Positions 36,433-45,898 of a DNA stretch of 64,000 nt are shown here, one piece after another. The stretch's first letter is position 1. Each line of letters starts with the position of its first letter. Under the pieces are notes generated by a model that worked only from the letters and a program-made list of their open reading frames with translations, was not told the DNA's origin and did no database searches. The stretch lies in NCBI RefSeq assembly GCF_032918005.1, contig NZ_CP136628.1, positions 1,969,501 to 2,033,500 of the forward strand, given 5' to 3'. The position numbers were made by a program, and so were the translations under genes. The DNA comes from Bradyrhizobium sp. NDS-1. GTDB taxonomy: Bacteria; Pseudomonadota; Alphaproteobacteria; Rhizobiales; Xanthobacteraceae.

Positions 36433-36763
36433 GAGTGAGGCTTCGATGTCCGTAATTCGGGAGAAGCGTAGTCCGTTATGATGTTGTCATAAACACGCGA
36501 CGGCGCCGAGAGCAACTTTTGGCCGGGGGCCTCGGTATTCGATGGTAAACTACCAGAACCATCGCATTCAAATATGTCCGCTGCCGGGCGGCAATGTTGC
36601 CGAATATTTCGGCGCAGGCCCGCCGGCCCAGTGTTAGTCCGGAGTTCGGCTCCGATATTGCGCGCCATGCGGGCAGATCGCAATCCCGCAAGGGGATGAT
36701 GCGTGACAAACGACCGCGGACACAGGAACGGCCTGCCATCCGTAAGACTGACGAGAGTGTCCT
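36433..36763. other. Intergenic region upstream of the RMD1-like gene
   Basis: A 331-base gap between two divergent genes. The only clear structure is the inverted repeat TTATGA-TGTTG-TCATAA (36476-36492), close to the glycosyltransferase start and possibly its operator. I see no convincing gene, tRNA or repeat family in the rest. Confidence 0.5.
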
Positions 36764-37603
36764 ATGAACGCCGATCAACTCGCTGTTAGTGCTCCTGCAA
36801 CAACTCCGAAGGCGGACGGCGCGCCGACCTTGCGGATCCGGGCTCTGATGCTGGGTGACCGCATCAATGCCTCCGGCCTGGAGATCGGCACGCTGGTCTC
36901 GTCCACCCCGGCCGCCTTCCGCGTCCATGCCGGACTTGCCGTGATCTTCCGGTACGGCGTCGTGGTACTGATCGGCCTGCTTCCTTCGGAGGAAAAGGTT
37001 CTCGTCGACAACCTGAAGTCACGCCTGATCGGAGAGTTCAGCCCCTTCGAGGAGGAGATCGCGCAGGCCCAGCTTTGCAACGACGAGGCCGCCGAGGCGA
37101 TCCAGCCAGGCGGGCCGATCTGCCTCGCCAAATTCTCGGACGACCGGCTTCTCTTGATCGCTGACGCGCTCGCCAAGAGCACCTCGCTGGCGCGCGACGA
37201 GCGCCGCGTCGCCGCAGTCTTCGACGTGATCGAGCCGCTTGCGCGGCAGCTTGCCGAGCACGGCCGCACGCCGCCCGGCCGCAAGGGCGTCCTGCAACTG
37301 ATCGGAAACGCGCTGCTGGTCCAGCAGCGCGTTGCCGGCCGCGTCGCCGTCGCCGAAAAACCCGACGTGCTCTGGGAGAAGCCCGAGCTCGACCGGCTCT
37401 ATTCACGTCTCGAGGACGAGTACGAATTGAAGGAGCGCCTCGACACGCTCGAGCGCAAGCTCACCGCCATCTCGGAGACCGCCAACGCGCTCACCGACAT
37501 CATCGACACAAGGCGCTCGCTCCGCCTCGAGATTGCGGTGGTGGTGCTGATCGTGATCGAGGTCGTGATTAGCTGTTACCAGATATTGACGGGCACGCAT
37601 TAG
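36764..37603 (+). CDS. RMD1/DUF155 family membrane-anchored protein
   Basis: A 279-residue protein of the RMD1/DUF155 family, whose eukaryotic relatives (yeast Rmd1, human RMND1) act in mitochondria and mitochondrial translation. FRYGVVVLIGLLPSEE and ICLAKFSDDRLLLIADALAKST are family segments, followed by a long helical region (RLYSRLEDEYELKERLDTLE) and a single C-terminal membrane helix at about 252-273 (LRLEIAVVVLIVIEVVISCY). It starts 36 nt into a region with a modest ribosome site. It converges with ackA. A bacterial role is unknown. Confidence 0.82.
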   Translation: MNADQLAVSAPATTPKADGAPTLRIRALMLGDRINASGLEIGTLVSSTPAAFRVHAGLAVIFRYGVVVLIGLLPSEEKVLVDNLKSRLIGEFSPFEEEIAQAQLCNDEAAEAIQPGGPICLAKFSDDRLLLIADALAKSTSLARDERRVAAVFDVIEPLARQLAEHGRTPPGRKGVLQLIGNALLVQQRVAGRVAVAEKPDVLWEKPELDRLYSRLEDEYELKERLDTLERKLTAISETANALTDIIDTRRSLRLEIAVVVLIVIEVVISCYQILTGTH

Positions 37604-37629
37604 GGCAGCGAGAGGGCTGCGCGTGACTG

Positions 37630-37702
37630 TGCCCTCTCCCCCTGCGGGAGAGGGCAGCTCTGCTGGGAAATGCAATCTCACTCGGGTGAGGGGTCTGTCT
37701 CC
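37630..37702. repeat. Palindromic intergenic repeat with GCCCTCTCCC hairpin
   Basis: GCCCTCTCCC (37631-37640) pairs with GGGAGAGGGC (37646-37655) around CCTGC. CTCACTCGGGTGAG follows as a second inverted repeat. It is a short member of the 20622 family and sits between convergent RMD1-like and ackA genes. Confidence 0.8.
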
Positions 37703-37745
37703 GTGACTCCAACTCGCAATTCAGACTGGGGCCGCCGATGGCACT

Positions 37746-38924
37746 TCACCCCACGAGCACCGTCTTGCAGTGCCGCGCGATCGTCAGCTCTTCATTCGTC
37801 GGAACGACGAAGATTTCGACGGCACTCTCGCCCGCGCTGATCCGCTCGCGCGTCGCGTCATTCGCCGCAGCATCGACGTGCACGCCGAGCCAGCCGATGC
37901 GCTCGCAGATCGCGCTGCGAATTTCCTTGGCATGCTCGCCGATGCCGCCGGTGAAGACCAGGCACTCCAAGCCGCCGAGTGTGGTGGCCATCATCGCGAC
38001 TTGCTGCGCCGCCCGGAAGACGAACAGATCGATCGCTTCCCGCGCCGCAGCTTCATTGCTCGCGAGCAGCGTGCGCATGTCCGCGGAGAGGCCCGAGACG
38101 CCGAGCAGGCCGGACTCGTGATAGAGCAGGTGCTGGACATCCTCGACCGACATGTTCTCGTGCTGTTGCAGATAGAGCAGGACGCCGGGATCGATCGCGC
38201 CGCAGCGCGTGCCCATTACGAGGCCGTCGAGCGGCGTCAGTCCCATCGTGGTGTCGATGCTGCGGCCGTCGCGCAGCGCGCACAAGCTGGCGCCGTTGCC
38301 GAGATGCGCGATGACACAGCGCCTGGCCGCGAGCTCGGGCGCGATCTCGGCCAGGCGCCCCGCGACATATTCGAAAGAGAGGCCGTGAAAGCCGTAGCGC
38401 CGGACGCCGCGCGCCTCATACCGCCTCGGAATCGCGAAGCGGCTCGCGGTCGGGAGCATGCTGTGATGGAAGGCAGTGTCGAAGCAGGCGATCTGCGTCA
38501 GCGCAGGACGGATCGCCGCAAGCGCGCGAATTGGCGCGAGGCATCGCGGCTGGTGCAGCGGTGCCAGCGGGGTCAATGCCTCAAGCTTCGCTATGACGCC
38601 GTCTGTCAGTGCGACCGGGCCTGAATTATCCGGCCCGCCGTGAACGATCCGGTGACCGACGGCGCGCAGGCTGTGATCGCCGAACTTCTCCTCGATGAAG
38701 GCGAGCACGTCGGCGAACAAATGGCCGCCCTCGGCATCCGCCGCGTCTCTTCGTGTCTCGAACAGATCTTCGCCCGCGGGGCTCTTCACCACGAGCCGGG
38801 GTGTTGCCTCGTGCTCGTCGAGCAGGCCCTTGCAAAGTAGCCTGGGTTCGTCCGCCGAAATCTCGAACAGGCCGAACTTGATGCTCGACGATCCCGAGTT
38901 GAGGACGAGGACCGTGTCCGACAT
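37746..38924 (-). CDS. ackA: Acetate kinase
   Basis: AckA interconverts acetyl phosphate plus ADP and acetate plus ATP. The 392-residue protein is full length and starts VLVLNSGSSSIKF (family signature 1). It also shows HHSMLPTASRFAIP and GTRCGAIDPGVL. It begins 2 nt after the xfp stop, so the two are translationally linked. With xfp upstream, its substrate here is the acetyl phosphate made by phosphoketolase; no pta gene is adjacent. The operon therefore gives ATP from sugar phosphates without the lower glycolytic pathway. Confidence 0.96.
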   Translation of the reverse strand: MSDTVLVLNSGSSSIKFGLFEISADEPRLLCKGLLDEHEATPRLVVKSPAGEDLFETRRDAADAEGGHLFADVLAFIEEKFGDHSLRAVGHRIVHGGPDNSGPVALTDGVIAKLEALTPLAPLHQPRCLAPIRALAAIRPALTQIACFDTAFHHSMLPTASRFAIPRRYEARGVRRYGFHGLSFEYVAGRLAEIAPELAARRCVIAHLGNGASLCALRDGRSIDTTMGLTPLDGLVMGTRCGAIDPGVLLYLQQHENMSVEDVQHLLYHESGLLGVSGLSADMRTLLASNEAAAREAIDLFVFRAAQQVAMMATTLGGLECLVFTGGIGEHAKEIRSAICERIGWLGVHVDAAANDATRERISAGESAVEIFVVPTNEELTIARHCKTVLVG

Positions 38925-38926
38925 GG

Positions 38927-41338
38927 CTAGTCGCCGGCCTCGGTCGGGGTGTTGCCACCAGAGCTGTTGGGCCAGACCCAGCCCTGGATCTCGGGCATGT
39001 CCTCGCCGTGCTCGCGCACATAGCGCGAATGCTCGATCAGCTTGTCGCGGAATTGCTGCTTGGCCTGCGCGGCCTTGGCTGCGAGCCCGGGCACGCGTTC
39101 GATCGCCTCGATCGCGAGGTGATAGCGGTCGAGCTCGTTGAGCACGACCATGTCGAACGGCGTCGTCGTGGTGCCTTCCTCGGCAAAACCGCGCACATGC
39201 ATGCCGGCATGGTTGGTGCGGCTATAGGTCAGCCGGTGGATCAGATAGGGATAGCCGTGATAGGCGAAGACGACAGGCTTGTCCGATGTGAACAGGCTGT
39301 CGAAGTCGCGGTCGGACAGGCCGTGCGGATGCTGATTCTTCGGCTGCAGGGTCATGAGGTCGACGACGTTGACGACGCGGATCTTCAGGTCCGGCAGCGC
39401 CTTGCGCAGCAGGTCGACGGCGGCGAGCGTTTCCAGCGTCGGCACGTCGCCGGCGCAGGCCATGACCACATCGGGCTCCTGGCCTGCATCTTCCGTCCCC
39501 GCCCAGGTCCAGATGCCGATACCGGCATCGCAATGCGTGGCAGCTTCCTGCATCGAGAGCCATTGCGGCGCCGGCTGCTTGCCGGCGACGATCACGTTGA
39601 CGCGGTTGTAGGTGCGCAGGCAGTGGTCGGCGATCCACAGCAGCGTGTTGGCATCAGGCGGGAAGTAAATGCGGACGATATCGGCCTTCTTGTTGGCGAC
39701 GAGATCGACGAAGCCGGGGTCCTGATGGCTGAAGCCGTTATGGTCCTGACGCCAGACATGCGAGGTCAAGAGGTAATTGAGCGAGGCGATCGGACGCCGC
39801 CACGGCAGCTCCCGCGTCACCTTCAGCCATTTGGCATGCTGGTTGAACATGGAATCGACGATGTGGATGAAGGCCTCGTAACACGAGAAGAAGCCGTGCC
39901 GGCCGGTCAGCAGATAGCCCTCGAGCCAGCCCTGGCAGAGATGCTCGCTCAGCACCTCCATGACGCGGCCGTCTTGCGCCAGATGCACGTCGTAGGGTTC
40001 GATCGGCTCCATCCAGACGCGCTCGGTTTCCTCGAACACCGCGTCCAGGCGGTTTGACGCGGTCTCGTCCGGTCCCATGATGCGGAAGTTGCGTTCCTTC
40101 GCGTTGAGGCGGATGACGTCGCGCAAGAATTTGCCGAGCTCACGCGTCGCTTCGGCCACGACGCCGCGCTGCGGCACCTCGATTGCGAAGTTCCGGAAGT
40201 CCGGCAGCTTCAGCTCTTTCTTCAGGAGGCCGCCATTGGCATGCGGATTGGCGCCCATGCGGCGAAGGCCTTCGGGCGCCAGCGCCTGAAGCTCGGGGAC
40301 GAGGGCACCGCTCGCGTCGAACAGTTTTTCCGGCTCGTAGCTGCGCATCCAGTCTTCGAGCACTTTGAGATGCGCCGGGTTTTCACGGCAGCCTGCGACG
40401 GGCACCTGGTGCGCGCGCCAAAAGCCCTCGACCTTCTTGCCGTCGACCTCTTTCGGACCGGTCCAACCCTTCGGGCTGCGCAGCACGATCATCGGCCAGC
40501 GCGGCCGCTCCACGCTTGCGCGCCCGTCCCGTGCGTGCTGCTGAATCGAGCGGATGCTGGCGAGCGCGACGTCGAGCGCGTCCGCCATGGCCTGGTGCAT
40601 CAGTTTGGGATCATGACCCTCGACGAACAGCGGCTCGTGGCCGAATCCGCGGAAGAGATCACGGATCTCTTCGTCCCGCATCCGCCCGAGCACGGTTGGA
40701 TTGGCGATCTTGTAGCCGTTGAGGTGCAGGATCGGCAGCACCGCGCCGTCATGGGCCGGGTTGAGGAACTTGTTGGAGTGCCAGGACGCGGCCAACGGTC
40801 CGGTCTCGGCCTCGCCGTCTCCGACCACGCAGGCAACGATCAAATCAGGATTGTCCAGGGCCGCGCCATAGGCATGCACCAGCGCGTAACCGAGTTCGCC
40901 GCCTTCGTGGATCGAGCCCGGCGTTTCCGGCGCCGCATGGCTCGGAATGCCGCCCGGGAAGGAGAACTGCCTGAACAGCTTGCGCATGCCGTCCACATCG
41001 CGCGCGATATCAGGATAGATCTCGCTGTAGCTGCCTTCCAGATAGGTGTTGGCGACCATGCCCGGCCCGCCATGGCCGGGGCCGCAGACATAGAGCACGC
41101 TCACATCAAGTGCGCGAATGACGCGGTTGAGATGGGCGTAGATGAAGTTCAGGCCGGGCGTTGTACCCCAATGGCCAAGCAAACGCGGCTTGATGTGCTC
41201 GGGCCGCAGGGGCTCGCGCAGCAGCGGATTGTCGAGCAGGTAGATCTGCCCGACGGAGAGGTAGTTCGCGGCGCGCCAGTAGCGGTCGAGGAGATCGAGG
41301 TCGCTGCTCAAGGAGGCCGATTGTCGTTGATTTGTCAT
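38927..41338 (-). CDS. xfp: Phosphoketolase (xylulose 5-phosphate/fructose 6-phosphate)
   Basis: A thiamine diphosphate enzyme that cleaves xylulose 5-phosphate or fructose 6-phosphate with phosphate, giving acetyl phosphate plus glyceraldehyde 3-phosphate or erythrose 4-phosphate. The 803-residue protein has both family signatures: [15 protein letters not shown] and [12 protein letters not shown] use [10 protein letters not shown] (41338); a 23-codon upstream extension is open but lacks similarity. Being 2 nt from ackA, it forms an acetate-generating bypass. Whether it prefers xylulose or fructose phosphate cannot be read from the sequence alone. Confidence 0.95.
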   Translation of the reverse strand: MTNQRQSASLSSDLDLLDRYWRAANYLSVGQIYLLDNPLLREPLRPEHIKPRLLGHWGTTPGLNFIYAHLNRVIRALDVSVLYVCGPGHGGPGMVANTYLEGSYSEIYPDIARDVDGMRKLFRQFSFPGGIPSHAAPETPGSIHEGGELGYALVHAYGAALDNPDLIVACVVGDGEAETGPLAASWHSNKFLNPAHDGAVLPILHLNGYKIANPTVLGRMRDEEIRDLFRGFGHEPLFVEGHDPKLMHQAMADALDVALASIRSIQQHARDGRASVERPRWPMIVLRSPKGWTGPKEVDGKKVEGFWRAHQVPVAGCRENPAHLKVLEDWMRSYEPEKLFDASGALVPELQALAPEGLRRMGANPHANGGLLKKELKLPDFRNFAIEVPQRGVVAEATRELGKFLRDVIRLNAKERNFRIMGPDETASNRLDAVFEETERVWMEPIEPYDVHLAQDGRVMEVLSEHLCQGWLEGYLLTGRHGFFSCYEAFIHIVDSMFNQHAKWLKVTRELPWRRPIASLNYLLTSHVWRQDHNGFSHQDPGFVDLVANKKADIVRIYFPPDANTLLWIADHCLRTYNRVNVIVAGKQPAPQWLSMQEAATHCDAGIGIWTWAGTEDAGQEPDVVMACAGDVPTLETLAAVDLLRKALPDLKIRVVNVVDLMTLQPKNQHPHGLSDRDFDSLFTSDKPVVFAYHGYPYLIHRLTYSRTNHAGMHVRGFAEEGTTTTPFDMVVLNELDRYHLAIEAIERVPGLAAKAAQAKQQFRDKLIEHSRYVREHGEDMPEIQGWVWPNSSGGNTPTEAGD

Positions 41339-41547
41339 GTTCGTGCTGACCTTCACCCGGCGATCGTCACCAACATTGTTCCGCGGTGATTGATCCCTGA
41401 CCGGCATCAGACGAGATCGTGATGACCGGGGTGTTGCGTGAGGTCAAAGGATCGCGCCCGAAAATTGGGCGGCACTTTGCATGGGGTTGTTTTTCAGTTT
41501 TTCGTTTGTGTTCTTGATTTGTTCCTTTGGCGTGCTATCTTGCCCTC

Positions 41548-42714
41548 ATGAGTCCAGCAGCATCCTCTCATGCTCTCAAGCACCCGCCGGTCACGGCGCC
41601 CTCCGAGCCGGCGGGTGCGGACTCTGATTTTCCCGAGCTCGGCGTCGCCATCGACCGCGCGCGCAGGCGGGGGCGGGGTGCGCAGTCCAACGCCAGCGGC
41701 CGCTATGAGGCCGAGGCGCGCGTCGCCTTCGACGACGGCTGGCAGAGCCTCGAAGAGCTGCCGCCGTTCAAGACCAGCGTCGGCATCGACACGTCGCGCA
41801 AGGTGATCACCCGCAACGACAGCCCCGATATCGGCTTCGACCGTTCGATCAATCCCTATCGCGGCTGCGAGCACGGCTGCGTCTACTGCTTCGCGAGGCC
41901 GACCCATGCCTATCTCGGCCTGTCGCCCGGGCTCGACTTCGAGTCAAAACTGTTCGTCAAGCCCGAGGCGCCGGCGCTGCTGGAGAAAGAGCTCGCCGCG
42001 ACCGGCTACGAGCCGCGGATGATCGCGATCGGCACCAACACCGATCCCTATCAGCCGATCGAGCGCGAGCGGAAAATCATGCGCGGCATCCTCGAAGTGC
42101 TGGAGCGTGCCGGGCATCCCGTCGGCATCGTCACCAAGTCGGCGCTGGTGGTGCGCGATATCGACATTCTCGCGCGGATGGCAAAGCGCAACCTCGCCAA
42201 GGTCGCGATCTCGGTCACCTCGCTCGATCCAGGACTGGCGCGCACCATGGAGCCGAGGGCCGCGACGCCGCCGAAGCGGCTGGAGGCGCTGAAGCAGCTT
42301 TCGGACGCCGGCATTCCGACCACGGTGATGGTCGCGCCCGTGATCCCCGCGCTGAACGATGCAGAGATCGAGCGCATTCTCGATGCCGCCGCCCATGCCG
42401 GCGTCAAGGAAGCCTCTTATGTGCTGCTGCGGCTGCCGCTGGAGGTGCGCGATCTCTTCCGCGAATGGCTGATGGCCAACTACCCGGATCGTTATCGCCA
42501 CGTCTTCACGCTGATCCGCGACATGCGCGGCGGGCGCGACTACGACGCGAAATGGGGTGAGCGGATGAAGGGCACGGGACCGATGGCGTGGACCATCGGC
42601 CGCCGCTTCGAGATCGCCTGCGACAGGCTTGGCCTCAACAAACGGCGCTCGAAGCTGACGACGGATCATTTTGCGCGGCCGAAGCGGAACGGCGATCAGC
42701 TCAGCCTGTTCTGA
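41548..42714 (+). CDS. Radical SAM protein, PA0069/SplB-like
   Basis: A 388-residue protein of the PA0069 radical SAM family. The cluster cysteines are C107, C111 and C114 in GCEHGCVYCFARP. TNTDPYQPIERE and VTKSALVVRDIDIL match strands of the SplB-like TIM barrel. The N-terminal 60 residues are basic and variable; the C terminus ends in RPKRNGDQLSLF. No member has a clear function, although similarity to spore photoproduct lyase has suggested DNA-related chemistry. The ATG at 41548 is inside a longer open frame. It is divergent from xfp across 209 nt. Confidence 0.87.
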   Translation: MSPAASSHALKHPPVTAPSEPAGADSDFPELGVAIDRARRRGRGAQSNASGRYEAEARVAFDDGWQSLEELPPFKTSVGIDTSRKVITRNDSPDIGFDRSINPYRGCEHGCVYCFARPTHAYLGLSPGLDFESKLFVKPEAPALLEKELAATGYEPRMIAIGTNTDPYQPIERERKIMRGILEVLERAGHPVGIVTKSALVVRDIDILARMAKRNLAKVAISVTSLDPGLARTMEPRAATPPKRLEALKQLSDAGIPTTVMVAPVIPALNDAEIERILDAAAHAGVKEASYVLLRLPLEVRDLFREWLMANYPDRYRHVFTLIRDMRGGRDYDAKWGERMKGTGPMAWTIGRRFEIACDRLGLNKRRSKLTTDHFARPKRNGDQLSLF

Positions 42715-42735
42715 ACGGAATGAAAGAGGCGCAGC

Positions 42736-43191
42736 ATGAGTAAGGAAGTTCCGCCCCCGGTGCCCCGGCTCACCGTCGTCACCCTCGGCGTCAGCGACAT
42801 CCGCGCCAGCATCGCCTTCTACGACGCGCTCGGTTTCTCGCGGCGGCTGAAGGCGACCGGCGAGGCCGTCGCCTTCTACGATACTGGTGGTCCGGTGATT
42901 GCCCTGTATCCCTGGGATCAGCTCGCTGCCGACGCGGCGTTGCCGGACCAGCCGAGGCCGTCGACCTTTCGTGGCATGACGCTCGCCTGGAACTGTCGGA
43001 CGCGCGAGGAGGTCGATGCGGTGCTGGCGTTCGCCCTCGGCAAGGGGGCCAGCTTGTTGAAGGCCGCGCACGAGACCGATTACGGCGGCTATTCCGGCTA
43101 TTTCACGGACCCCGACGGCCATCCCTGGGAGGTCGTGGTGGCGCCGGGCATCGATGTCGGCGAGGACCGGCGGGTGCATCTGGCGGAGTAG
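42736..43191 (+). CDS. VOC (glyoxalase/bleomycin resistance) family protein
   Basis: A 151-residue vicinal oxygen chelate protein with two beta-alpha-beta repeats: LTVVTLGVSDIRASIAFYDALGF at the start and the typical closing YSGYFTDPDGHPWEVVVAPG. His and Glu metal ligands are only partly kept, so binding without catalysis is possible. It starts 21 nt after the radical SAM gene with AAAGAGGC upstream, so the two are probably one transcript. The ligand is unknown. Confidence 0.85.
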   Translation: MSKEVPPPVPRLTVVTLGVSDIRASIAFYDALGFSRRLKATGEAVAFYDTGGPVIALYPWDQLAADAALPDQPRPSTFRGMTLAWNCRTREEVDAVLAFALGKGASLLKAAHETDYGGYSGYFTDPDGHPWEVVVAPGIDVGEDRRVHLAE

Positions 43192-43264
43192 GGCGATCTG
43201 AATAACGGGAATTGTCCGGGGTTCCCGGTTGCGCTGGCCAGGCCGCTTGCGCACGATCCCGGCC

Positions 43265-44125
43265 ATGATTCGGGACAAGTCAGCCAAGAAGCCGGCCAAG
43301 GGCGCGCCAAAGCAGGATGCCGCGAAGAAGGCAGCGCCTGCCCGGGCGGCCAAAGCCGCCGAGGCAAAGGCTTCGACGGGCAAGGGTGCGGGCAAGAAAG
43401 GCGTCATCGCGATTGCTCCGCCGAGCTTCCGCCGCGAGCGTGCGCTGATCAAGCGCGGTGTCTGGCCGGTCGCCGGCTGCGACGAAGCCGGGCGCGGACC
43501 GCTGGCAGGTCCAGTGGTGGCGGCCGCCGTCATTCTCGATCCGAACCGCATCCCGCGCGGTATCGACGATTCCAAGCGCCTGACGGCGGAGGAACGCGAA
43601 AAGCTGTTCGACAAGATCTGCGCCACCGCGCAGGTTTCGGTTGCCGTCGCCTCGCCCTCACGGATCGACCGCGACAACATCCTGCGCGCCTCGCTGTGGG
43701 CGCTGAAGCGTGCGGTGGTGGCGCTGCCAGAGACGCCCAGGCATGTCTTCGTCGACGGCCGCGACCGGCTCGACACGGAATGCGACTGCGAAGCCGTGAT
43801 CGGCGGCGACGGCATCGTGCTGTCGATTGCCGCGGCGTCCATCGTCGCCAAGGTTACCCGTGACCGGCTGATGTGTGCATTGGCACAGGACTGCCCGGGC
43901 TACGGCTTTGAGCAGCACAAGGGCTACGCCGTGCCGGAGCATCTCGACGCACTCGACCGTCTCGGCCCTTCGATCCACCACCGCACCTTCTTCGCTCCCG
44001 TAGCGGCGGCGCGTGCCAAGCACATGCCCTGGACGGTCGAGCCGGTGCGGGATCTGTTCTCGGTCACCGAGGTCGAGGTGCAGGTGGAAGCGGCCGTCGA
44101 GCTCGACGCACCGGCAAGTCTCTAG
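43265..44125 (+). CDS. rnhB: Ribonuclease HII with basic N-terminal extension
   Basis: RNase HII cuts RNA in RNA-DNA hybrids and starts removal of misincorporated ribonucleotides. The catalytic core starts at about residue 66: [15 protein letters not shown] carries D73 and E74, VDGRDRL gives the third acidic residue, and [14 protein letters not shown] follows. The 286-residue protein is longer than the usual 200-220 residues because of a 50-residue tail rich in Lys and Ala ([20 protein letters not shown] at 1-20 and more). The ATG at 43265 is the family-consistent choice. It stands 73 nt after the VOC gene. Confidence 0.94.
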   Translation: MIRDKSAKKPAKGAPKQDAAKKAAPARAAKAAEAKASTGKGAGKKGVIAIAPPSFRRERALIKRGVWPVAGCDEAGRGPLAGPVVAAAVILDPNRIPRGIDDSKRLTAEEREKLFDKICATAQVSVAVASPSRIDRDNILRASLWALKRAVVALPETPRHVFVDGRDRLDTECDCEAVIGGDGIVLSIAAASIVAKVTRDRLMCALAQDCPGYGFEQHKGYAVPEHLDALDRLGPSIHHRTFFAPVAAARAKHMPWTVEPVRDLFSVTEVEVQVEAAVELDAPASL

Positions 44126-44259
44126 ATGCCTAACCCAGCCTCTCATGGCCGGGCATGACGGGCAGACCGAAGTTGCCACAGCGCGTCACGCCCCTTATCA
44201 AAGTAGCCGTCAGCGAATAGGGCCGGCTGGACGGGTTGGCTGCATCTGTCGGGCATTGC

Positions 44260-45768
44260 ATGCGGTTTACCTCCCTGGTTATCGAGCTCATTCGCGCCCG
44301 GCCGCGGCTGATCGTCTGGATCGCCGTGCTGCTCCAGGCCGGGATGTGGCTGTTCGTGGCGCTGGTGTTCTACCGCAGCCCGCCGGGTGCCCTCGCGACG
44401 CTGCTGGCTTTCGGACGCGAATACCAGGTCGGCACTGACCTTGGTCCACCCTTGCCGCTTTGGCTCGCCGACATCGCCTATCGCGCCGCCGGCGGCCACA
44501 TGTTCGGCGTCTATGTGCTGGCCCAGCTCTGCGAGATCGCGACCTTCATCGCGCTCTATCATCTCTCCCGCGCCGTGGTCGGCTCGCAGCAGGCGGTGCT
44601 CGCCGTGCTCTTGACGATGACCGTGCTTGCCTTCTCCTCGTCGGCGCTCGACTTCGGCCCGCTTATCCTGGCCAGGCCGCTCTGGGCGCTGCTGCTGCTG
44701 CATTCCTGGCAAATCATCGGCCAGCGCCGCGGCAATGCCTGGTTTGCCTGGTCCATCGAAGCCGGTCTCCTGTTGCTGACGACGCCCGCGGCGATCTTCC
44801 TGCTGTTGCTGCTCGTCGTGTTCGCGGTCTCGACCGCAGGCGGCCGCCGGACGCTGCGCGCGCTCGATCCGTTGTTTGCGCTGATCGTCGTGGCGGTTCT
44901 GGCGCTGCCCTATGCGGTCTGGCTGATCCGGGCCGAGACGCTTGCGATGCCGGCCCTGCCGCAAATGACCGAGCTGAGTGCCCGCGCCCTGCACGCGGCC
45001 TGGCTGCTCGGCGGCCTCGTGCTCGGGGCTGCCGCGATCCCGGCGCTGACCTTCCTCAACACCGGCCTGTTCGCCACCAAGGGCGAGGAGCCGCCGATCA
45101 TCTTTCGGCCGCCGGTTGCGCCGCTCGCGCGCAACTTCGTCTATTTCTTCGCGCTCGCCCCCATGCTGGGCGCAACGCTGATCTCCGGCCTGCTCGGGCT
45201 CGATACCGTCGTCGGTGGCGCCGGCGTCGTGCTGGTCATGTCCGGGCTTGCCGTGGTCGTCACCGCCGGCGATCTCATTGCCATGCGCCGCACGCGGATG
45301 CTGCGCATGGTGTGGGCCGCGGCCGTCGTGGCGCCCGCGGTCGGCGTCGTGCTCGCCGTCCTGCTCCTGCCCTGGACCGGGACAAGCGAGATCGCGACCT
45401 CGATGCCGGCGCGTGCGATCTCGGATTTCTTCGACGAGAGCTTTACCCGCCGCACCAACCATCGCCTGCGCGCTGTCGCCGGCGAGACCCAGCTTGCGAG
45501 CCTGATCACGCTGCATTCCGGCCGGCCGCATCTGTTCATCGACGCCGACCCCGCGCGGACGCCGTGGATGAATCAGGCCAAGTTCAGCGAGACCGGCGGC
45601 GTCGTGGTCTGGCGCGCCTCCGATACCGCCGGCACGCCGCCGCCCGACATCCTCAAGCGCTTTCCCGGCATCGTGCCGGAAGTGCCGCGCGCCTTCGAAT
45701 GGCTGGTGACGGGTCGGCAGCAATTGCTGCGGATCGGCTGGGCCATCGTGCGGCCGAAGGGAACGTGA
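44260..45768 (+). CDS. Polytopic membrane protein, GT39/ArnT-like
   Basis: A 502-residue inner-membrane protein with about ten hydrophobic helices, for instance LIVWIAVLLQAGMWLFVALVFY (18-39) and LLTTPAAIFLLLLLVVFAVS. The early loop GREYQVGTDLGPPLPLWLADIAY resembles the first periplasmic loop of dolichol-phosphate-mannose-type glycosyltransferases (GT39/ArnT/DUF2029-like), which carries a conserved Asp. A soluble domain of about 110 residues is at the C terminus. Function is inferred only from topology. The ATG at 44260 follows no clear ribosome site. It converges with the UDG gene. Confidence 0.7.
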   Translation: MRFTSLVIELIRARPRLIVWIAVLLQAGMWLFVALVFYRSPPGALATLLAFGREYQVGTDLGPPLPLWLADIAYRAAGGHMFGVYVLAQLCEIATFIALYHLSRAVVGSQQAVLAVLLTMTVLAFSSSALDFGPLILARPLWALLLLHSWQIIGQRRGNAWFAWSIEAGLLLLTTPAAIFLLLLLVVFAVSTAGGRRTLRALDPLFALIVVAVLALPYAVWLIRAETLAMPALPQMTELSARALHAAWLLGGLVLGAAAIPALTFLNTGLFATKGEEPPIIFRPPVAPLARNFVYFFALAPMLGATLISGLLGLDTVVGGAGVVLVMSGLAVVVTAGDLIAMRRTRMLRMVWAAAVVAPAVGVVLAVLLLPWTGTSEIATSMPARAISDFFDESFTRRTNHRLRAVAGETQLASLITLHSGRPHLFIDADPARTPWMNQAKFSETGGVVVWRASDTAGTPPPDILKRFPGIVPEVPRAFEWLVTGRQQLLRIGWAIVRPKGT

Positions 45769-45791
45769 GAAAGCACGCGCGCTCTTTCCGT

Positions 45792-45878
45792 CGTCATTGC
45801 GAGGAGCCCTTGCGACGAAGCAATCCAGGATCTTTCCGCGGAGACAGTCTGGATTGCTTCGCTGCGCTCGCAATGACG
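45792..45878. repeat. Palindromic intergenic repeat, CGTCATTGCGAG family
   Basis: The perfect 12-base arms CGTCATTGCGAG (45792-45803) and CTCGCAATGACG (45867-45878) enclose inner GAAGCAATCCAG / CTGGATTGCTTC arms. The family is common in Rhizobiales. It sits in the convergent gap between the membrane protein and UDG genes. Confidence 0.88.
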
Positions 45879-45898
45879 GGGAGAGAGCGTTCCGTCCC

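Noticed and set aside
41339..41407. 23-codon upstream extension of xfp
   Set aside because: It has no similarity to phosphoketolases and uses promoter sequence.
41339..41547. FNR/FixK-type box upstream of xfp
   Set aside because: I looked for TTGAT-N4-ATCAA in the divergent gap and found only a lone TTGAT half-site.
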